DNA from: an uncultured Verrucomicrobia subdivision 3 bacterium
GTDB taxonomy: Bacteria; Verrucomicrobiota; Verrucomicrobiia; Limisphaerales; UBA8199
DNA length: 35,302 nucleotides
Direction of reading: 5' to 3'
Assembly: GCA_903912925.1 (NCBI GenBank)
Contig: CAIWJG010000728.1
Span: 1-35,302, forward strand
The notes below the pieces were generated by a model that saw only the letters and a list, made by a program, of their open reading frames with translations, was not told the origin of the DNA and ran no database searches. Below, piece by piece: positions 1-8,157 of the stretch; positions within the stretch are counted from its first letter, which is position 1; each line of letters begins with the position of its first letter. The position numbers and the translations under genes are program-made.

Positions 1-150
1 ATACCAGCCCAGGGCAACGCCCTGGGTTCATCGTCCAATTGTCATCCGGTTGCAGGCCAACGGCCTGCTTCATAGCGAAGGATGAATCGCGCCTTCAGCG
101 CTCATGGGGTTTTGCGCTGATGAACCCAGGGCGTTGCCCTAGGCTGGTAT
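1..150. repeat. Nested palindromic repeat with 32-bp inverted arms
   Basis: Bases 1-32 and 119-150 are inverted copies that match at 31 of 32 positions. Each arm contains the smaller palindrome CCCAGGGC-AACG-CCCTGGG. Between the arms lie further small palindromes, for example GCAGGCC..GGCCTGC. The structure could fold into a long hairpin and resembles non-autonomous palindromic elements dispersed in related genomes. No coding function is seen in it or in the DNA up to base 310. Confidence 0.8.
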
Positions 151-310
151 GAATGACGCCCTTGGCGTCTCTGCGCCTTTGCGTTAGTTCAACTGCTTTG
201 TTTAGGGTAGTCAGTAACCAAGGGTAAAGCGGGAAGTAGAAAACAGAAGCGGGACCACGGACGACAGGACCACAGGTCTATTGCGCGGCGCGCCCGACGG
301 CCACGGCGTT

Positions 311-706
311 TCACTGGGTGGAGGTCCAACCCGCCTGCTGAGGCGCGGGGCGGTTCTTCTGCCAGAACTGGAGGCCATCATGGTGAGCGCGAATCACCGA
401 TCCCAGGCGGCTCGCCTTGGTGGCAAACCCGGGATGACGGAGAACGCGGCGGATGAACATTGCGGCTTCTTCAGGGGCCACGTCCAGCCACACCAGGCCA
501 TAGGCGGGGTGGCAGAGGCGGTGCTTGAAGAAGTCCTCGTCGCGGGTGAAGAGGGTGGGCTGCTTGAGGCGGTGCAGCAGCGCCAGAATGTTGTCATCCC
601 CGATGCTGATTGGCGCGATGTCCTGGCCGATGACCCGGCAGTGGACGCCCCAGGTCCGCAGCAGGTCGCGCTGGTCAATGGGAATATTCTCATCCAGAAC
701 GTTCAC
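311..706 (-). CDS. DUF5615-like PIN-fold toxin
   Basis: This 131-residue protein resembles the DUF5615 group of PIN-like nucleases, the toxin half of DUF433/DUF5615 pairs. The sequence shows an early acidic motif (LDENIP, residues 4-9), a central GDDN, and TRDEDFF near residues 54-60, which together would form the metal-binding acidic cluster of a PIN nuclease. Its ATG overlaps the stop codon of the DUF433 gene by 4 bases, so the two are probably translationally coupled. The family is thought to cleave RNA, with the partner neutralising it. The C-terminal tail after about residue 110 is proline- and glutamine-rich and may be dispensable. The target is unknown. Confidence 0.75.
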   Translation of the reverse strand: MNVLDENIPIDQRDLLRTWGVHCRVIGQDIAPISIGDDNILALLHRLKQPTLFTRDEDFFKHRLCHPAYGLVWLDVAPEEAAMFIRRVLRHPGFATKASRLGSVIRAHHDGLQFWQKNRPAPQQAGWTSTQ

Positions 707-984
707 GCAGCCCTGGGGAGCGCAGCCAGGCGCCCTTGGTTATCGAGCAGAGCTTCGCGGGCAAGCTTCACCGCTTCGGTCACGGCGGCTTTGCAGATCT
801 TGCCTGCACCCCACCGCTGCAGGATGAAATCCCAGGACAACCCCCGCTCGACATCCGCCAACACGTCCGCCACAAAGATGCGCGTGCCCCGGAAAGTTGG
901 TTTGCCGTGGCAGATTGCCGGATCGGCAACGATGTAGCGGCCTAACTCAACTCTTTCCACTGTGCGGCTCTTTGTCTTGCTCAT
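703..984 (-). CDS. DUF433 antitoxin
   Basis: This 93-residue protein matches the DUF433 family of small winged-helix-like proteins that pair with PIN-like toxins. Visible family features are the block DPAICHGKPTFRGTRIFVADVL (residues about 21-42; a 'P.I..G.P...GTRI.V..I' pattern) and a following helix with a WDFILQRW segment. It is the first gene of a two-gene operon and overlaps the toxin by 4 bases. No Shine-Dalgarno sequence precedes the ATG. Instead a promoter with its -10 box 6 bases upstream suggests a leaderless mRNA. It probably binds its own promoter, as is common in such pairs. Confidence 0.8.
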   Translation of the reverse strand: MSKTKSRTVERVELGRYIVADPAICHGKPTFRGTRIFVADVLADVERGLSWDFILQRWGAGKICKAAVTEAVKLAREALLDNQGRLAALPRAA

Positions 985-990
985 ATAGGC

Positions 991-1019
991 ACTTTACGTA
1001 TTCCCCGACGGCTTGGCAA
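991..1019 (-). promoter_or_regulatory. Predicted promoter of the DUF433/PIN pair, leaderless
   Basis: On the minus strand TTGCCA (1019-1014), a 17-base spacer and TAAAGT (996-991) form a sigma70-like promoter. The -10 box ends 6 bases before the ATG at 984, so transcription would start at or next to the start codon. Confidence 0.55.
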
Positions 1020-1078
1020 GGCGGCCCAAAAGGAATGCAGCGGGCGTGAGAATGTAATGTTTCCAGAAATGGGTCAGC

Positions 1079-1126
1079 CGTAGATTCTACATGGAGGCAG
1101 CGGCTAAAGTGAGCAATCTACGGTTT
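1079..1126. repeat. 48-bp direct repeat, copy 1
   Basis: This 48-base segment is identical to 5862-5909 and in the same orientation. Its ends are inverted (CGTAGATT at the left, AATCTACG at the right), so each copy could also form a hairpin. The two copies bracket the 1419-residue protein gene. GGGTCA lies a few bases to the left of both copies, so the true repeat may be slightly longer and degenerate. Confidence 0.85.
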
Positions 1127-1215
1127 TTTCCGTTTGCGGCGGTGAGGCGCGACATGGCCGCGAGGGGGTGCGAACATGCACAAGGGCGGGCGAATCGGGA
1201 TTTCACCCTGAAAGC

Positions 1216-1260
1216 AACTGAGGGTGTCATTCCTGGCTGGTCGGTATGATGCCCTCAGTT
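1216..1260. repeat. Imperfect inverted repeat upstream of the large gene
   Basis: AACTGAGGGTGTCATTCC at 1216-1233 pairs with 1243-1260 at 15 of 18 positions, giving a stable hairpin with a 9-base loop. It lies 115 bases before the large gene and has no U-run, so it is more likely a small palindromic element than a terminator. Confidence 0.6.
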
Positions 1261-1362
1261 GCGGTTATTTTTGTCCGACGATTTGGGGTGCCGATTAGTG
1301 TTGCTTCCTGTGGGCAAGGGGGGGTAGAAACCTCACCATAGAAACCAAAGGGGTTTCTGGGC

Positions 1363-1367
1363 AGGAG
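1363..1367 (+). promoter_or_regulatory. Ribosome binding site of the large secreted protein
   Basis: AGGAG with a 7-base spacer precedes the ATG at 1375. It fixes that start and is one of the few clear Shine-Dalgarno sequences in the window. A perfect small hairpin (AGAAACC..GGTTTCT) lies immediately upstream at 1340-1358. Confidence 0.7.
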
Positions 1368-1374
1368 CAGGTAT

Positions 1375-4300
1375 ATGAGAACTAATGCAACGCAGTGGTC
1401 GGTAGGAGGTTTCGCGCTTTCTTCCCTAGCGCTTTGTACCAGCTTGCTGGTTGGGGGTCTGTTCATGGCTAGGCCGATCAGTGCCGCACCAGTCGGCACG
1501 GTGGTCATTCCTGCTGGTTCGTTCCAGATGGGCGACGAACTGAACGATGGTTATTCGAACGAACTTCCGGCACATGCGGTTTATGTGAGTGCGTTCTACA
1601 TGGATCAGTATTTGGTAACGAAAGCCGTGTGGGTCGGGGTTTATCAGTGGGCTATCGCTCACGGTTACGGTTTTGACAACGCGGGGGCGGGCAAGGCTGC
1701 CACCCATCCCGTGGAAACGGTGAGTTGGTATGATGTAGCGAAGTGGTGCAACGCACGCTCGGAAAAAGAGGGGCTTACACCGTGCTATTACACCGATGCC
1801 ACGCGAACGGCGGTTTATCGGTCCGGCCAACTTGACTTGAACAATTCCTGTGTGAACTGGAGTGCCAACGGCTACCGGCTGCCGACTGAGGCGGAATGGG
1901 AAAAAGCGTCTCGGGGCGGGGCCAGCGGGCGTCGTTTCTCGTGGTCTAATGTGGACACGATAACGCATAGCCAAGCCAACTACCGAAGCGACAGCGGGTC
2001 TATTTACGACGTCAGCCCGACACGGGGGTATCACCCGACGTTTAACGATGGGCTTCGTCCATACACGAGTCCGGTGAGCTATTTTGCGGCTAACGGGTAT
2101 GGGTTGTATGATATGACGGGGAACGTGTATGAGTGGTGTTGGGATTGGTATGACGGTGGGTACTACAATTCATCGCCTGGGAGCGACCCTTGTGGACCCG
2201 CTTCCAGCCCTTATGGCGTCCGTGTGTTGCGAGGGGGGGCGTGGTACGACTACGCTGCCTACGCGCGGTGCGCACATCGTGGCTACCTTTCTCCGGCCAC
2301 CACCTCCGACGGCTTCGGCTTTCGTTGTGTGAGGGGAAACGCCGAAGGGTCCTCCCTAAATGTTGGCTTGGTGGCCTACTACCCATTTAACGGTAATGCG
2401 AATGATGCAACTGACAACGGGTATGACGGAATCGTGAACGGAGCTGTTCTCGGAGCTGACAGATTTGGGCAGCCGAACTCCTCGTATTCATTTGCCGGAA
2501 CGAATAATTGGATTCGCGTAAATGTCGGGCCTGAATTCTTTAAGCCAGCATTCACCTTCAGCGTGTGGGTCAACTTTGCGGATTTTGCCAACTATTATCC
2601 CCAAATCGTTACGGGAGATACTTATTATATCCACTGCAGTGGCTTGGGGCCAGCATATCCGCCAAACCTTCAACAGAAGATCGCGTTCTACCAACAGGCT
2701 CAGCCTTACCCCGAAGGAGGAATCTATCGGCAAGGGGAAATGATTACCACCAATGTATGTGCGACGAACGCCTGGTACCACCTGTGCATTGTGCGAAGCG
2801 ACGCGGATTTTAAGATGTATGTCAACGGAACACTGTCGGCGCAGGTTACTGATTCAAATAGGATTTCGCTTTCAGGATCGTACTTGTCATTTGGCAGCAA
2901 TCCTCTTGATTCAGGCCAGTACTCGAGTCTCCATGGCAGCCTAGACGATATTCGTATTTACAATCGTGCCCTATCTGCTTTCGAGATTCAGGCGCTTTAT
3001 GGCGTGAATCCGGGGGTCAGTGCGAGCCTTTCGCAGGCTCTGGTTTCTCCCGGCTCGGTTCCGGCGGACGGGCAGAGTGCGGCGACCGTGACCGTGACCC
3101 TAGTGGACGGGAATGGGACCCCTGTTGTCGGGAAAGGGGTCAGCGTGAGCGCTGTGGAACAGTTGTCTGCCGGCGGAGTGGCAACGCTTTCAAGTGTGAC
3201 TCAACCTGCCAGCCCGACCGACTCGAACGGGCGAGCGACGGCGACTGTGACGTCGGCGAGGGCTGGCACGGCGATAATCTCGGTCCGGGACGTCACGGAT
3301 GGCGTTGTGTTGGCACGGCAGCCAACTGTGCAGTTCGGCTCGGCGCTGGTGCCACCAGCGGCGGACTTGGCCAACGCGATAGTGCAACTTGCAAATTCGA
3401 GCAGCAATTTACTGACCCACTCCATCGCTGGCATCGCAACGGACGAGGGTGGGTATGGGGACTGGTTTCAGAGTCAACTCACGGCTGATAAGCGAGAGCA
3501 AGGGGTCAATGCGCTTGCTACGGGTCTTGGGGCTGTGTTTTCGCTGCTGCCGCTGCTTAAGGCGGGCGGCGAGGCGCTGGGGTCAGGGGGCGAGTCCCTC
3601 TGGCGGGAGGTAGCGAAGGACTTGGGTCAGGACTACGCTCCTGATGCGCTGTCGCTCATCCTGGATACGATCGCCGGGAGCAGCACGGGGCTGACGCGCG
3701 TGGGGCAGAAGATTGATGGCAATAATGCCGCGCTGCAGCAGGCGGAGTTGCAGTCCATGCAACAGCTATTGGCCGGGGTGCCGCCAGGCACTGCCAGCTA
3801 TCTGGCCGCCTACCAGAATGACGTGGCTCTTAGGGCGCAGGCGAACAACGAGCTGCGCCTCATTTTGCTGGCGCAGCGGGGTCTGCTGTTGGATTTGCAG
3901 CAGAATTCAGAGGTGGGGCATGCGGAGTCGGATCTGTTAGGGAAGGTTTTCAAGGACATCAATGTGGTGGTCATAGCGGCGGGAACGATTGTCACGCTAT
4001 CGCCGGTTGGCGGCAAGGCGGCGATGACAGCGCTGGGGGTCGCAGAGGGATTGGACACGTACGCAGTGAACCAGCAGAACCTGATCAACGACCAGCAGGG
4101 ATATAATACAGCGGTTATATCGCTCGCCAATTGCTACTACCTGTCGAGCCTGGTTGATGGCAACACGAAAGCAGCCTTGCACCAGATCGCCCAGGGGCAG
4201 GAGCCGGTCCCGGTTACCGGCACGATCGTGAGCGCGGACTCGGTGAAGACCTATGAGCCGCTTTCGGGCATCTTCGGGGATTTGACTACGTGGGCTGGGG

Positions 4301-5634
4301 AAATCTTCGCGAACACTGAATATGTTCACGTGGATAACGCCTATTCTCTGGTCACGATCAGGAACACGAGCTCGCGGGCTGCGGCATTCATGATTAACGC
4401 TTTCTATTCGCACACGTTTGCGCTGTCTGACCCGCTTGGGATTCACAATATCTCCATTGTGCTCCCGATGGTGTCGTCAGTGGTGACTAACATTGGTGAG
4501 GGCCAGTCCGTCGTGGCTAGGGTGGATTATTATCCCGGATCAAACGGTGCGCTACCGGACGACGGCTCTCCCATCACGCTCCAAGTGCTGGGTAGTGATG
4601 GAAACGGCGGGTTGTTCGCCGTTGATCAGATTACGTCCGCGATTCGGTGGCAGCGGGCTGGGGGCGGTGGGTGGATTGCTGGGGCGAGGCCGATGGGGGG
4701 AGCGCAACCCAAGGCCGACGACGGGGCCACGAACATGTTTGGTCTCGAGACCCCGATCAAGGCGTTCGTCTTCCCGAATCCGACCAACCAGATTTACCAG
4801 GGGCAGATTTGGGTGGTGAATCCGTTCGCGATTCCGCTCTTGGCGACAGTGGCACAGCCTCTGCCTCCGGGCGCTACGGTGGTCAGCACAGATGGCTCGG
4901 TGGGGGGCGGGTGGATCGTCTGGACGAACACGATTGCGACAAATGGAGTGGTGGAGCATACGTTCGGCTTTACGCTGTCTGTGTCACCTGGCGCTGAGAC
5001 GAACCTGCCGCCGCCGACAGTCGTGTTCACCGATGGAACTGGCACGAACAGCCTGACGATGACGGCGGTTGCGGCCGGCTTCCGCGGGTTGTTACCGGTT
5101 GGGGTGAACGGTTTCGTTCCCGCAGGGAGGTGGGGTGTGGATACGGCGGCGCAGTTGACGGTGACTAATTTCACCGCCGTGAGCCAGGCGGGGGCGCTAG
5201 TTATTTCTCTGACTGATACCAACGGGACCGTGGTGACGAACTTCTCTTTATCCGTTTCGGTGGGCGGCTTAGCGGGCGTCAGCCTTAATTACAGTTTGCC
5301 GGGCACATTGGCACCCGGGTCGTATGCTGTCAGAGGCGTCTTGAGCATGGGTGGCGGGAGCGGGCAGGTTTTCTCAGGAACCTACGTCCTGAGCGCTGCG
5401 CCTGCGTGGTTTGGGTGGGGACCGGGCACTGGTGTGCTACCGGATGGCTTTGCGCTGGAGCTGCAGGGCACGGCGGGATACGGCTACCTGATACAGGCGT
5501 CAACGAACCTGGTGGATTGGCAGCCCGCCCAATATCTGGTGCTGACGAATGGGTCTGGGTACTTCACCGACTACTACGCGCCGTACAACGGCCAGCGGTT
5601 CTATCGGGCTGTGGCTGCTTCGCAGGGGCAGTAA
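1375..5634 (+). CDS. Secreted multidomain protein: FGE-like, LamG-like, Big_1-like and C-terminal domain
   Basis: This is a 1419-residue exported protein. A hydrophobic signal segment (residues about 10-38) ends in ISAAP. Residues about 40-320 are a formylglycine-generating-enzyme/SUMF1-like domain (GSFQMGDE, VSWYDVAKWCN, RLPTEAEWEKASRGG, NVYEWCWDW, RGGAW, GFRCVRG). The cysteine pair of true formylglycine-generating enzymes appears replaced by WYDYAAYARC, so catalysis is doubtful and binding is more likely. Residues about 330-545 are a LamG/concanavalin-like domain (GLVAYYPFNGNANDATDNG; LDDIRIYNRALS). Residues about 548-650 are an invasin-like Ig repeat. Residues about 660-950 are mostly helical with two long apolar stretches and match no family I recognise. 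The rest is beta-rich and ends in a verrucomicrobial-type tail (LIQASTNLVDWQ ... RFYRAV). It is probably a surface or secreted adhesion or glycan-binding protein. It stands alone between two copies of a 48-bp repeat. Confidence 0.8.
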   Translation: MRTNATQWSVGGFALSSLALCTSLLVGGLFMARPISAAPVGTVVIPAGSFQMGDELNDGYSNELPAHAVYVSAFYMDQYLVTKAVWVGVYQWAIAHGYGFDNAGAGKAATHPVETVSWYDVAKWCNARSEKEGLTPCYYTDATRTAVYRSGQLDLNNSCVNWSANGYRLPTEAEWEKASRGGASGRRFSWSNVDTITHSQANYRSDSGSIYDVSPTRGYHPTFNDGLRPYTSPVSYFAANGYGLYDMTGNVYEWCWDWYDGGYYNSSPGSDPCGPASSPYGVRVLRGGAWYDYAAYARCAHRGYLSPATTSDGFGFRCVRGNAEGSSLNVGLVAYYPFNGNANDATDNGYDGIVNGAVLGADRFGQPNSSYSFAGTNNWIRVNVGPEFFKPAFTFSVWVNFADFANYYPQIVTGDTYYIHCSGLGPAYPPNLQQKIAFYQQAQPYPEGGIYRQGEMITTNVCATNAWYHLCIVRSDADFKMYVNGTLSAQVTDSNRISLSGSYLSFGSNPLDSGQYSSLHGSLDDIRIYNRALSAFEIQALYGVNPGVSASLSQALVSPGSVPADGQSAATVTVTLVDGNGTPVVGKGVSVSAVEQLSAGGVATLSSVTQPASPTDSNGRATATVTSARAGTAIISVRDVTDGVVLARQPTVQFGSALVPPAADLANAIVQLANSSSNLLTHSIAGIATDEGGYGDWFQSQLTADKREQGVNALATGLGAVFSLLPLLKAGGEALGSGGESLWREVAKDLGQDYAPDALSLILDTIAGSSTGLTRVGQKIDGNNAALQQAELQSMQQLLAGVPPGTASYLAAYQNDVALRAQANNELRLILLAQRGLLLDLQQNSEVGHAESDLLGKVFKDINVVVIAAGTIVTLSPVGGKAAMTALGVAEGLDTYAVNQQNLINDQQGYNTAVISLANCYYLSSLVDGNTKAALHQIAQGQEPVPVTGTIVSADSVKTYEPLSGIFGDLTTWAGEIFANTEYVHVDNAYSLVTIRNTSSRAAAFMINAFYSHTFALSDPLGIHNISIVLPMVSSVVTNIGEGQSVVARVDYYPGSNGALPDDGSPITLQVLGSDGNGGLFAVDQITSAIRWQRAGGGGWIAGARPMGGAQPKADDGATNMFGLETPIKAFVFPNPTNQIYQGQIWVVNPFAIPLLATVAQPLPPGATVVSTDGSVGGGWIVWTNTIATNGVVEHTFGFTLSVSPGAETNLPPPTVVFTDGTGTNSLTMTAVAAGFRGLLPVGVNGFVPAGRWGVDTAAQLTVTNFTAVSQAGALVISLTDTNGTVVTNFSLSVSVGGLAGVSLNYSLPGTLAPGSYAVRGVLSMGGGSGQVFSGTYVLSAAPAWFGWGPGTGVLPDGFALELQGTAGYGYLIQASTNLVDWQPAQYLVLTNGSGYFTDYYAPYNGQRFYRAVAASQGQ

Positions 5635-5861
5635 GAGTTCAATATCAATTAAAGGGTCCCGGAAAGGTGATATATTTGGCGTGAGCGGCTGGGTTGCGGC
5701 AGGGTAATCTGCCCGGACGATGGCCAAGCCGATTCGCAGCCAGTTGTGAAGCACGGTTTCCTCACCTTACTTTCCGCCGATGTGTCGTCCTAAGCTTTTT
5801 GCCCAATTGCCATGCTCGCATCGGGTCATCCGCGTAGCGCTCATTACGAAAAGGGTCAAAA

Positions 5862-5909
5862 CGTAGATTCTACATGGAGGCAGCGGCTAAAGTGAGCAAT
5901 CTACGGTTT
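5862..5909. repeat. 48-bp direct repeat, copy 2, forming the end of the HNH frame
   Basis: This copy is identical to 1079-1126. Read on the minus strand it encodes RRLLTLAAASM followed by TAG, which is the C-terminus of the truncated HNH gene. The remainder of the HNH gene is not found on its far side. Confidence 0.85.
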
Positions 5910-6130
5910 GCCCCCTTTCTCGGATCCAAGCCAGAGAGGTTTGGGCCTTTCTGGAGATTACAGTGGTGGCACGCCAGAGCGAGGTTTGCCTCGGCGTCTT
6001 TTCCTCCATGCTGCCGCGCAACAATGTGTTCAACGTGAAACGGCAACGGTTCTCGCCCCTCCGGCAAACCGCAATACTCACAATGACCGCCGGCCCGTCC
6101 CCTCACCGACTGGCGCAGCCGCGCGTCCAT
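5870..6130 (-). CDS. HNH endonuclease, C-terminally truncated by a repeat
   Basis: This 86-residue protein starts with MDARLRQSVRGRAG and has a complete HNH core: a CEYC zinc knuckle near residue 20, the VEHIVARQHGG motif with the catalytic histidine, and an ACHHCNLQKGPNL block with the second CxxC. The start is set by the upstream gene: its TGA and this ATG share one base (TGATG). In relatives I recall, the chain continues after 'GPNLSGLDP' with an 'LF.PR...W..HF.W' segment. Here that part is missing, and the last 11 residues are encoded by the 48-bp repeat. The protein may be inactive or merely shortened, since the metal-binding motif itself is intact. Confidence 0.75.
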   Translation of the reverse strand: MDARLRQSVRGRAGGHCEYCGLPEGREPLPFHVEHIVARQHGGKDAEANLALACHHCNLQKGPNLSGLDPRKGANRRLLTLAAASM

Positions 6131-6399
6131 CAACTGGCTTTCGCTTGGGCGAGCACCCGTCGAGCTTTGGCTTGAAGAATCCCAATCAAGGTGCTGGCCT
6201 GCACATAGGCCTCGTACTCGGCACGCTCCTCGGAGGTGAGTTGGCCCTCGTTGCATTTTCCGGCCAACGCTTCCACCCGTGTACGCGTCTGCTCATTCGC
6301 GCGCAGCCCGACAAGCGCGCGGGCTGTCTCCAACCCGAAGCAACGGCTGACCGGCTCCAGCATCTCGTCCAGGATCATGCTGCCATGTGCGTTTTGCAT
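6130..6399 (-). CDS. Small conserved protein coupled to the HNH endonuclease
   Basis: This 89-residue, mostly helical, charged protein has the motif EERAEYEAYVQASTLIGILQ near residues 56-75. From memory, small proteins of this type often precede HNH genes of the 'MDA..R..V..RA...CEYC' kind in planctomycetes, verrucomicrobia and cyanobacteria. I know no assigned function. It ends in TGA overlapping the HNH ATG by one base, which implies coupled translation. It is preceded by a promoter whose -10 box lies 6 bases from the ATG, so it is likely translated from a leaderless mRNA. It could be a partner or inhibitor of the nuclease, but nothing in the sequence proves this. Confidence 0.7.
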   Translation of the reverse strand: MQNAHGSMILDEMLEPVSRCFGLETARALVGLRANEQTRTRVEALAGKCNEGQLTSEERAEYEAYVQASTLIGILQAKARRVLAQAKAS

Positions 6400-6405
6400 G
6401 ATAAC

Positions 6406-6433
6406 ACTATAAATGCGGGGCTGAGAAAGGCAA
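6406..6433 (-). promoter_or_regulatory. Predicted promoter of the small-protein/HNH operon, leaderless
   Basis: On the minus strand TTGCCT (6433-6428), a 16-base spacer and TATAGT (6411-6406) form a good sigma70-like promoter. The -10 box ends 6 bases before the ATG at 6399, leaving no room for a Shine-Dalgarno sequence. Confidence 0.65.
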
Positions 6434-6459
6434 CCCCGGTTTGCCCCCTTTCCGGTGTT

Positions 6460-7857
6460 CTAAAGGCTCCAGCCTTCGCGATATTTCCGGCGCACGTAGC
6501 CGTCGGCCTCATCGTCGTTGGTGACCTTCAGGTTGGGCCCGTCCCAGAGCAGGCGCTGTTCGGGGAAACGGACCGCCAGATTCCCAAGCAGAACCATTTC
6601 GGTGAGCGGACCCGAATAGTCGAAATTGGAACTGGCTGGCTTGCCGCCTTTGCACGCGCGGACCCAATCCTTCTCGTGTCCGTCAATGCCGCCCGGGATG
6701 CGATCCAGGGTTTGCGGCGGCGGCTGAAACTCTTTCATCTTCGCAGCAGGAATCAGGCAGGGATCTTTGCCGTAGCAGCCGCACATGATGGTGCCCTTTT
6801 CTCCCAGGAACAGGACGCCGCCGTCTGAGTCGCCCATCCGCCGGCCTCCCTCCAACTCTTCCGGACGCGGCGGCAGCAGCCCGCCGTCCCACCAGGTGAG
6901 CATGACCGGGGGCATTTCGCTCCGGGCCGGGAACTTGTATCGCACGATGGTCGAGCGCGGGTAAGTTTCGTTCTTAGGCTCGGTCTTCTTCCAGAATCCT
7001 TCCCAGTAGGTGGAGATACATCCCTCCACGCTGGTGGGCTGGCCCAGTTTGAGCGAGTAGAAGATACAATCCAGAATGTGGCAGCCGAGGTCGCCGAGCG
7101 AACCCGTTCCAAAGTCCCACCACGCCCGCCAGCTATTGGGCAGATAGGTAGGATGATAGGCGCGCATGGGCGCCGGCCCGATCCATAGGTCCCAATCCAG
7201 ACCTTCCGGAACGGACGGAGTTTCCTTGGGGCGCCCGACTTCGATACCCTGGGGCCAAACCGGCCGGTTCGTCCAGGCATGAACTTCCTTCACCGGGCCA
7301 ATGGCGCCGGCTTGAATCCACTCGCACAGCAACCGGGTGCCGTCGCCCGAGTGCCCCTGGTTCCCCATCTGCGTTACGACCTTGTATTGCCGGGCCGCCT
7401 CGGTGAGCTTACGCGCCTCATAGACCGAGTGGGTCATGGGCTTCTGGACATAAACATGCTTGCCCGCTTGCATCGCCGCCATCGCGATGACGGCATGAGT
7501 GTGGTCGGGGGTAGCCACAATCACGGCCTCAATGTCTTTCTGCTTCTCCAGCAGCTCCCGGAAATTGCGATACACCTTCGCCTGCGGATACTCTTTATAG
7601 ACCTTGGCCGCGTAAGATTGGTCCACATCGCAGAGGGCCACAATATTCTCGCCCGCGCATTTCTTGATATTGTTCTTCCCCATGCCCCCCACGCCGATAC
7701 CGGCAATATTGAGCTTGCCGCTGGGCGGAGTCTGGCCCCGCGTCCCGACGACGTAGCCTGGGACAACGGAAAAAGCGGCTATGGTGGCAGTAGTGCGGCG
7801 AAGGAAATCTCGCCGGGTGGTTTGATTCTCAGGGGTATTCAGTGGCTTATTATTCAT
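6460..7857 (-). CDS. Tat-exported Gfo/Idh/MocA family oxidoreductase
   Basis: This 465-residue protein belongs to the Gfo/Idh/MocA NAD(P)-dependent sugar oxidoreductases. The N-terminus has a twin-arginine signal (TRRDFLRR, residues 14-21, followed by an apolar stretch), so it is probably exported folded with its cofactor. The Rossmann motif GIGVGGMG lies near residues 53-60. ATPDHTHA and the YVQKPMTH motif (in place of the usual EKP) lie near residues 115-142. The C-terminal half has the GDLGCHILD segment typical of the large verrucomicrobial and planctomycetal branch. The substrate is not predictable. It is downstream of the beta-helix and rhamnosidase genes on the same strand, separated by 300 bases of repeat, which suggests a role in glycan use. 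Confidence 0.85.
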   Translation of the reverse strand: MNNKPLNTPENQTTRRDFLRRTTATIAAFSVVPGYVVGTRGQTPPSGKLNIAGIGVGGMGKNNIKKCAGENIVALCDVDQSYAAKVYKEYPQAKVYRNFRELLEKQKDIEAVIVATPDHTHAVIAMAAMQAGKHVYVQKPMTHSVYEARKLTEAARQYKVVTQMGNQGHSGDGTRLLCEWIQAGAIGPVKEVHAWTNRPVWPQGIEVGRPKETPSVPEGLDWDLWIGPAPMRAYHPTYLPNSWRAWWDFGTGSLGDLGCHILDCIFYSLKLGQPTSVEGCISTYWEGFWKKTEPKNETYPRSTIVRYKFPARSEMPPVMLTWWDGGLLPPRPEELEGGRRMGDSDGGVLFLGEKGTIMCGCYGKDPCLIPAAKMKEFQPPPQTLDRIPGGIDGHEKDWVRACKGGKPASSNFDYSGPLTEMVLLGNLAVRFPEQRLLWDGPNLKVTNDDEADGYVRRKYREGWSL

Positions 7858-7950
7858 ATTCTAGTGCCGGGCTTCTCGCGCCCAAGCTTCATACCGACGG
7901 AGCCTATTATCCACTAACCTTGAAATCAAAGAGATTCTTCTGACCTGTGC

Positions 7951-8147
7951 GGACGCGGCGCATCCGGACACTGCCGCCATGTAGTAGTGGGGTAAGCCTC
8001 CGGCTTGCCAAGTCCGCTAACCCTCTGGGTTGGCAGGCTGGGCGGTAAGTGCGCGGCTGGGCCCAGCAAGCCAGAGGCTTGTCGGGACAACGCAAGCCGG
8101 AGGCTTACGCTACTACCGTACGGTGGCAGTGCCGGGATGCGCACCTC
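7951..8147. repeat. Long imperfect palindromic element
   Basis: The left arm (about 7951-8008) and right arm (about 8092-8147) are inverted copies sharing GCGCATCC, CACTGCC, GTAGTAG and TAAGCCTCCGGCTTGC. The inner part contains further small palindromes such as AAGCCAGAGGCTT. The element fills the gap between the oxidoreductase and the beta-helix gene and ends 10 bases before the stop codon of the latter. It could fold into one long hairpin and may attenuate transcription, but it has no typical terminator U-run. Confidence 0.7.
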
Positions 8148-8157
8148 GGACGCTGCC

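Noticed and set aside
1..150. attC site at the left palindrome
   Set aside because: The arms pair almost perfectly without single-strand extra bases, and there are no flanking AAC/GTT boxes.
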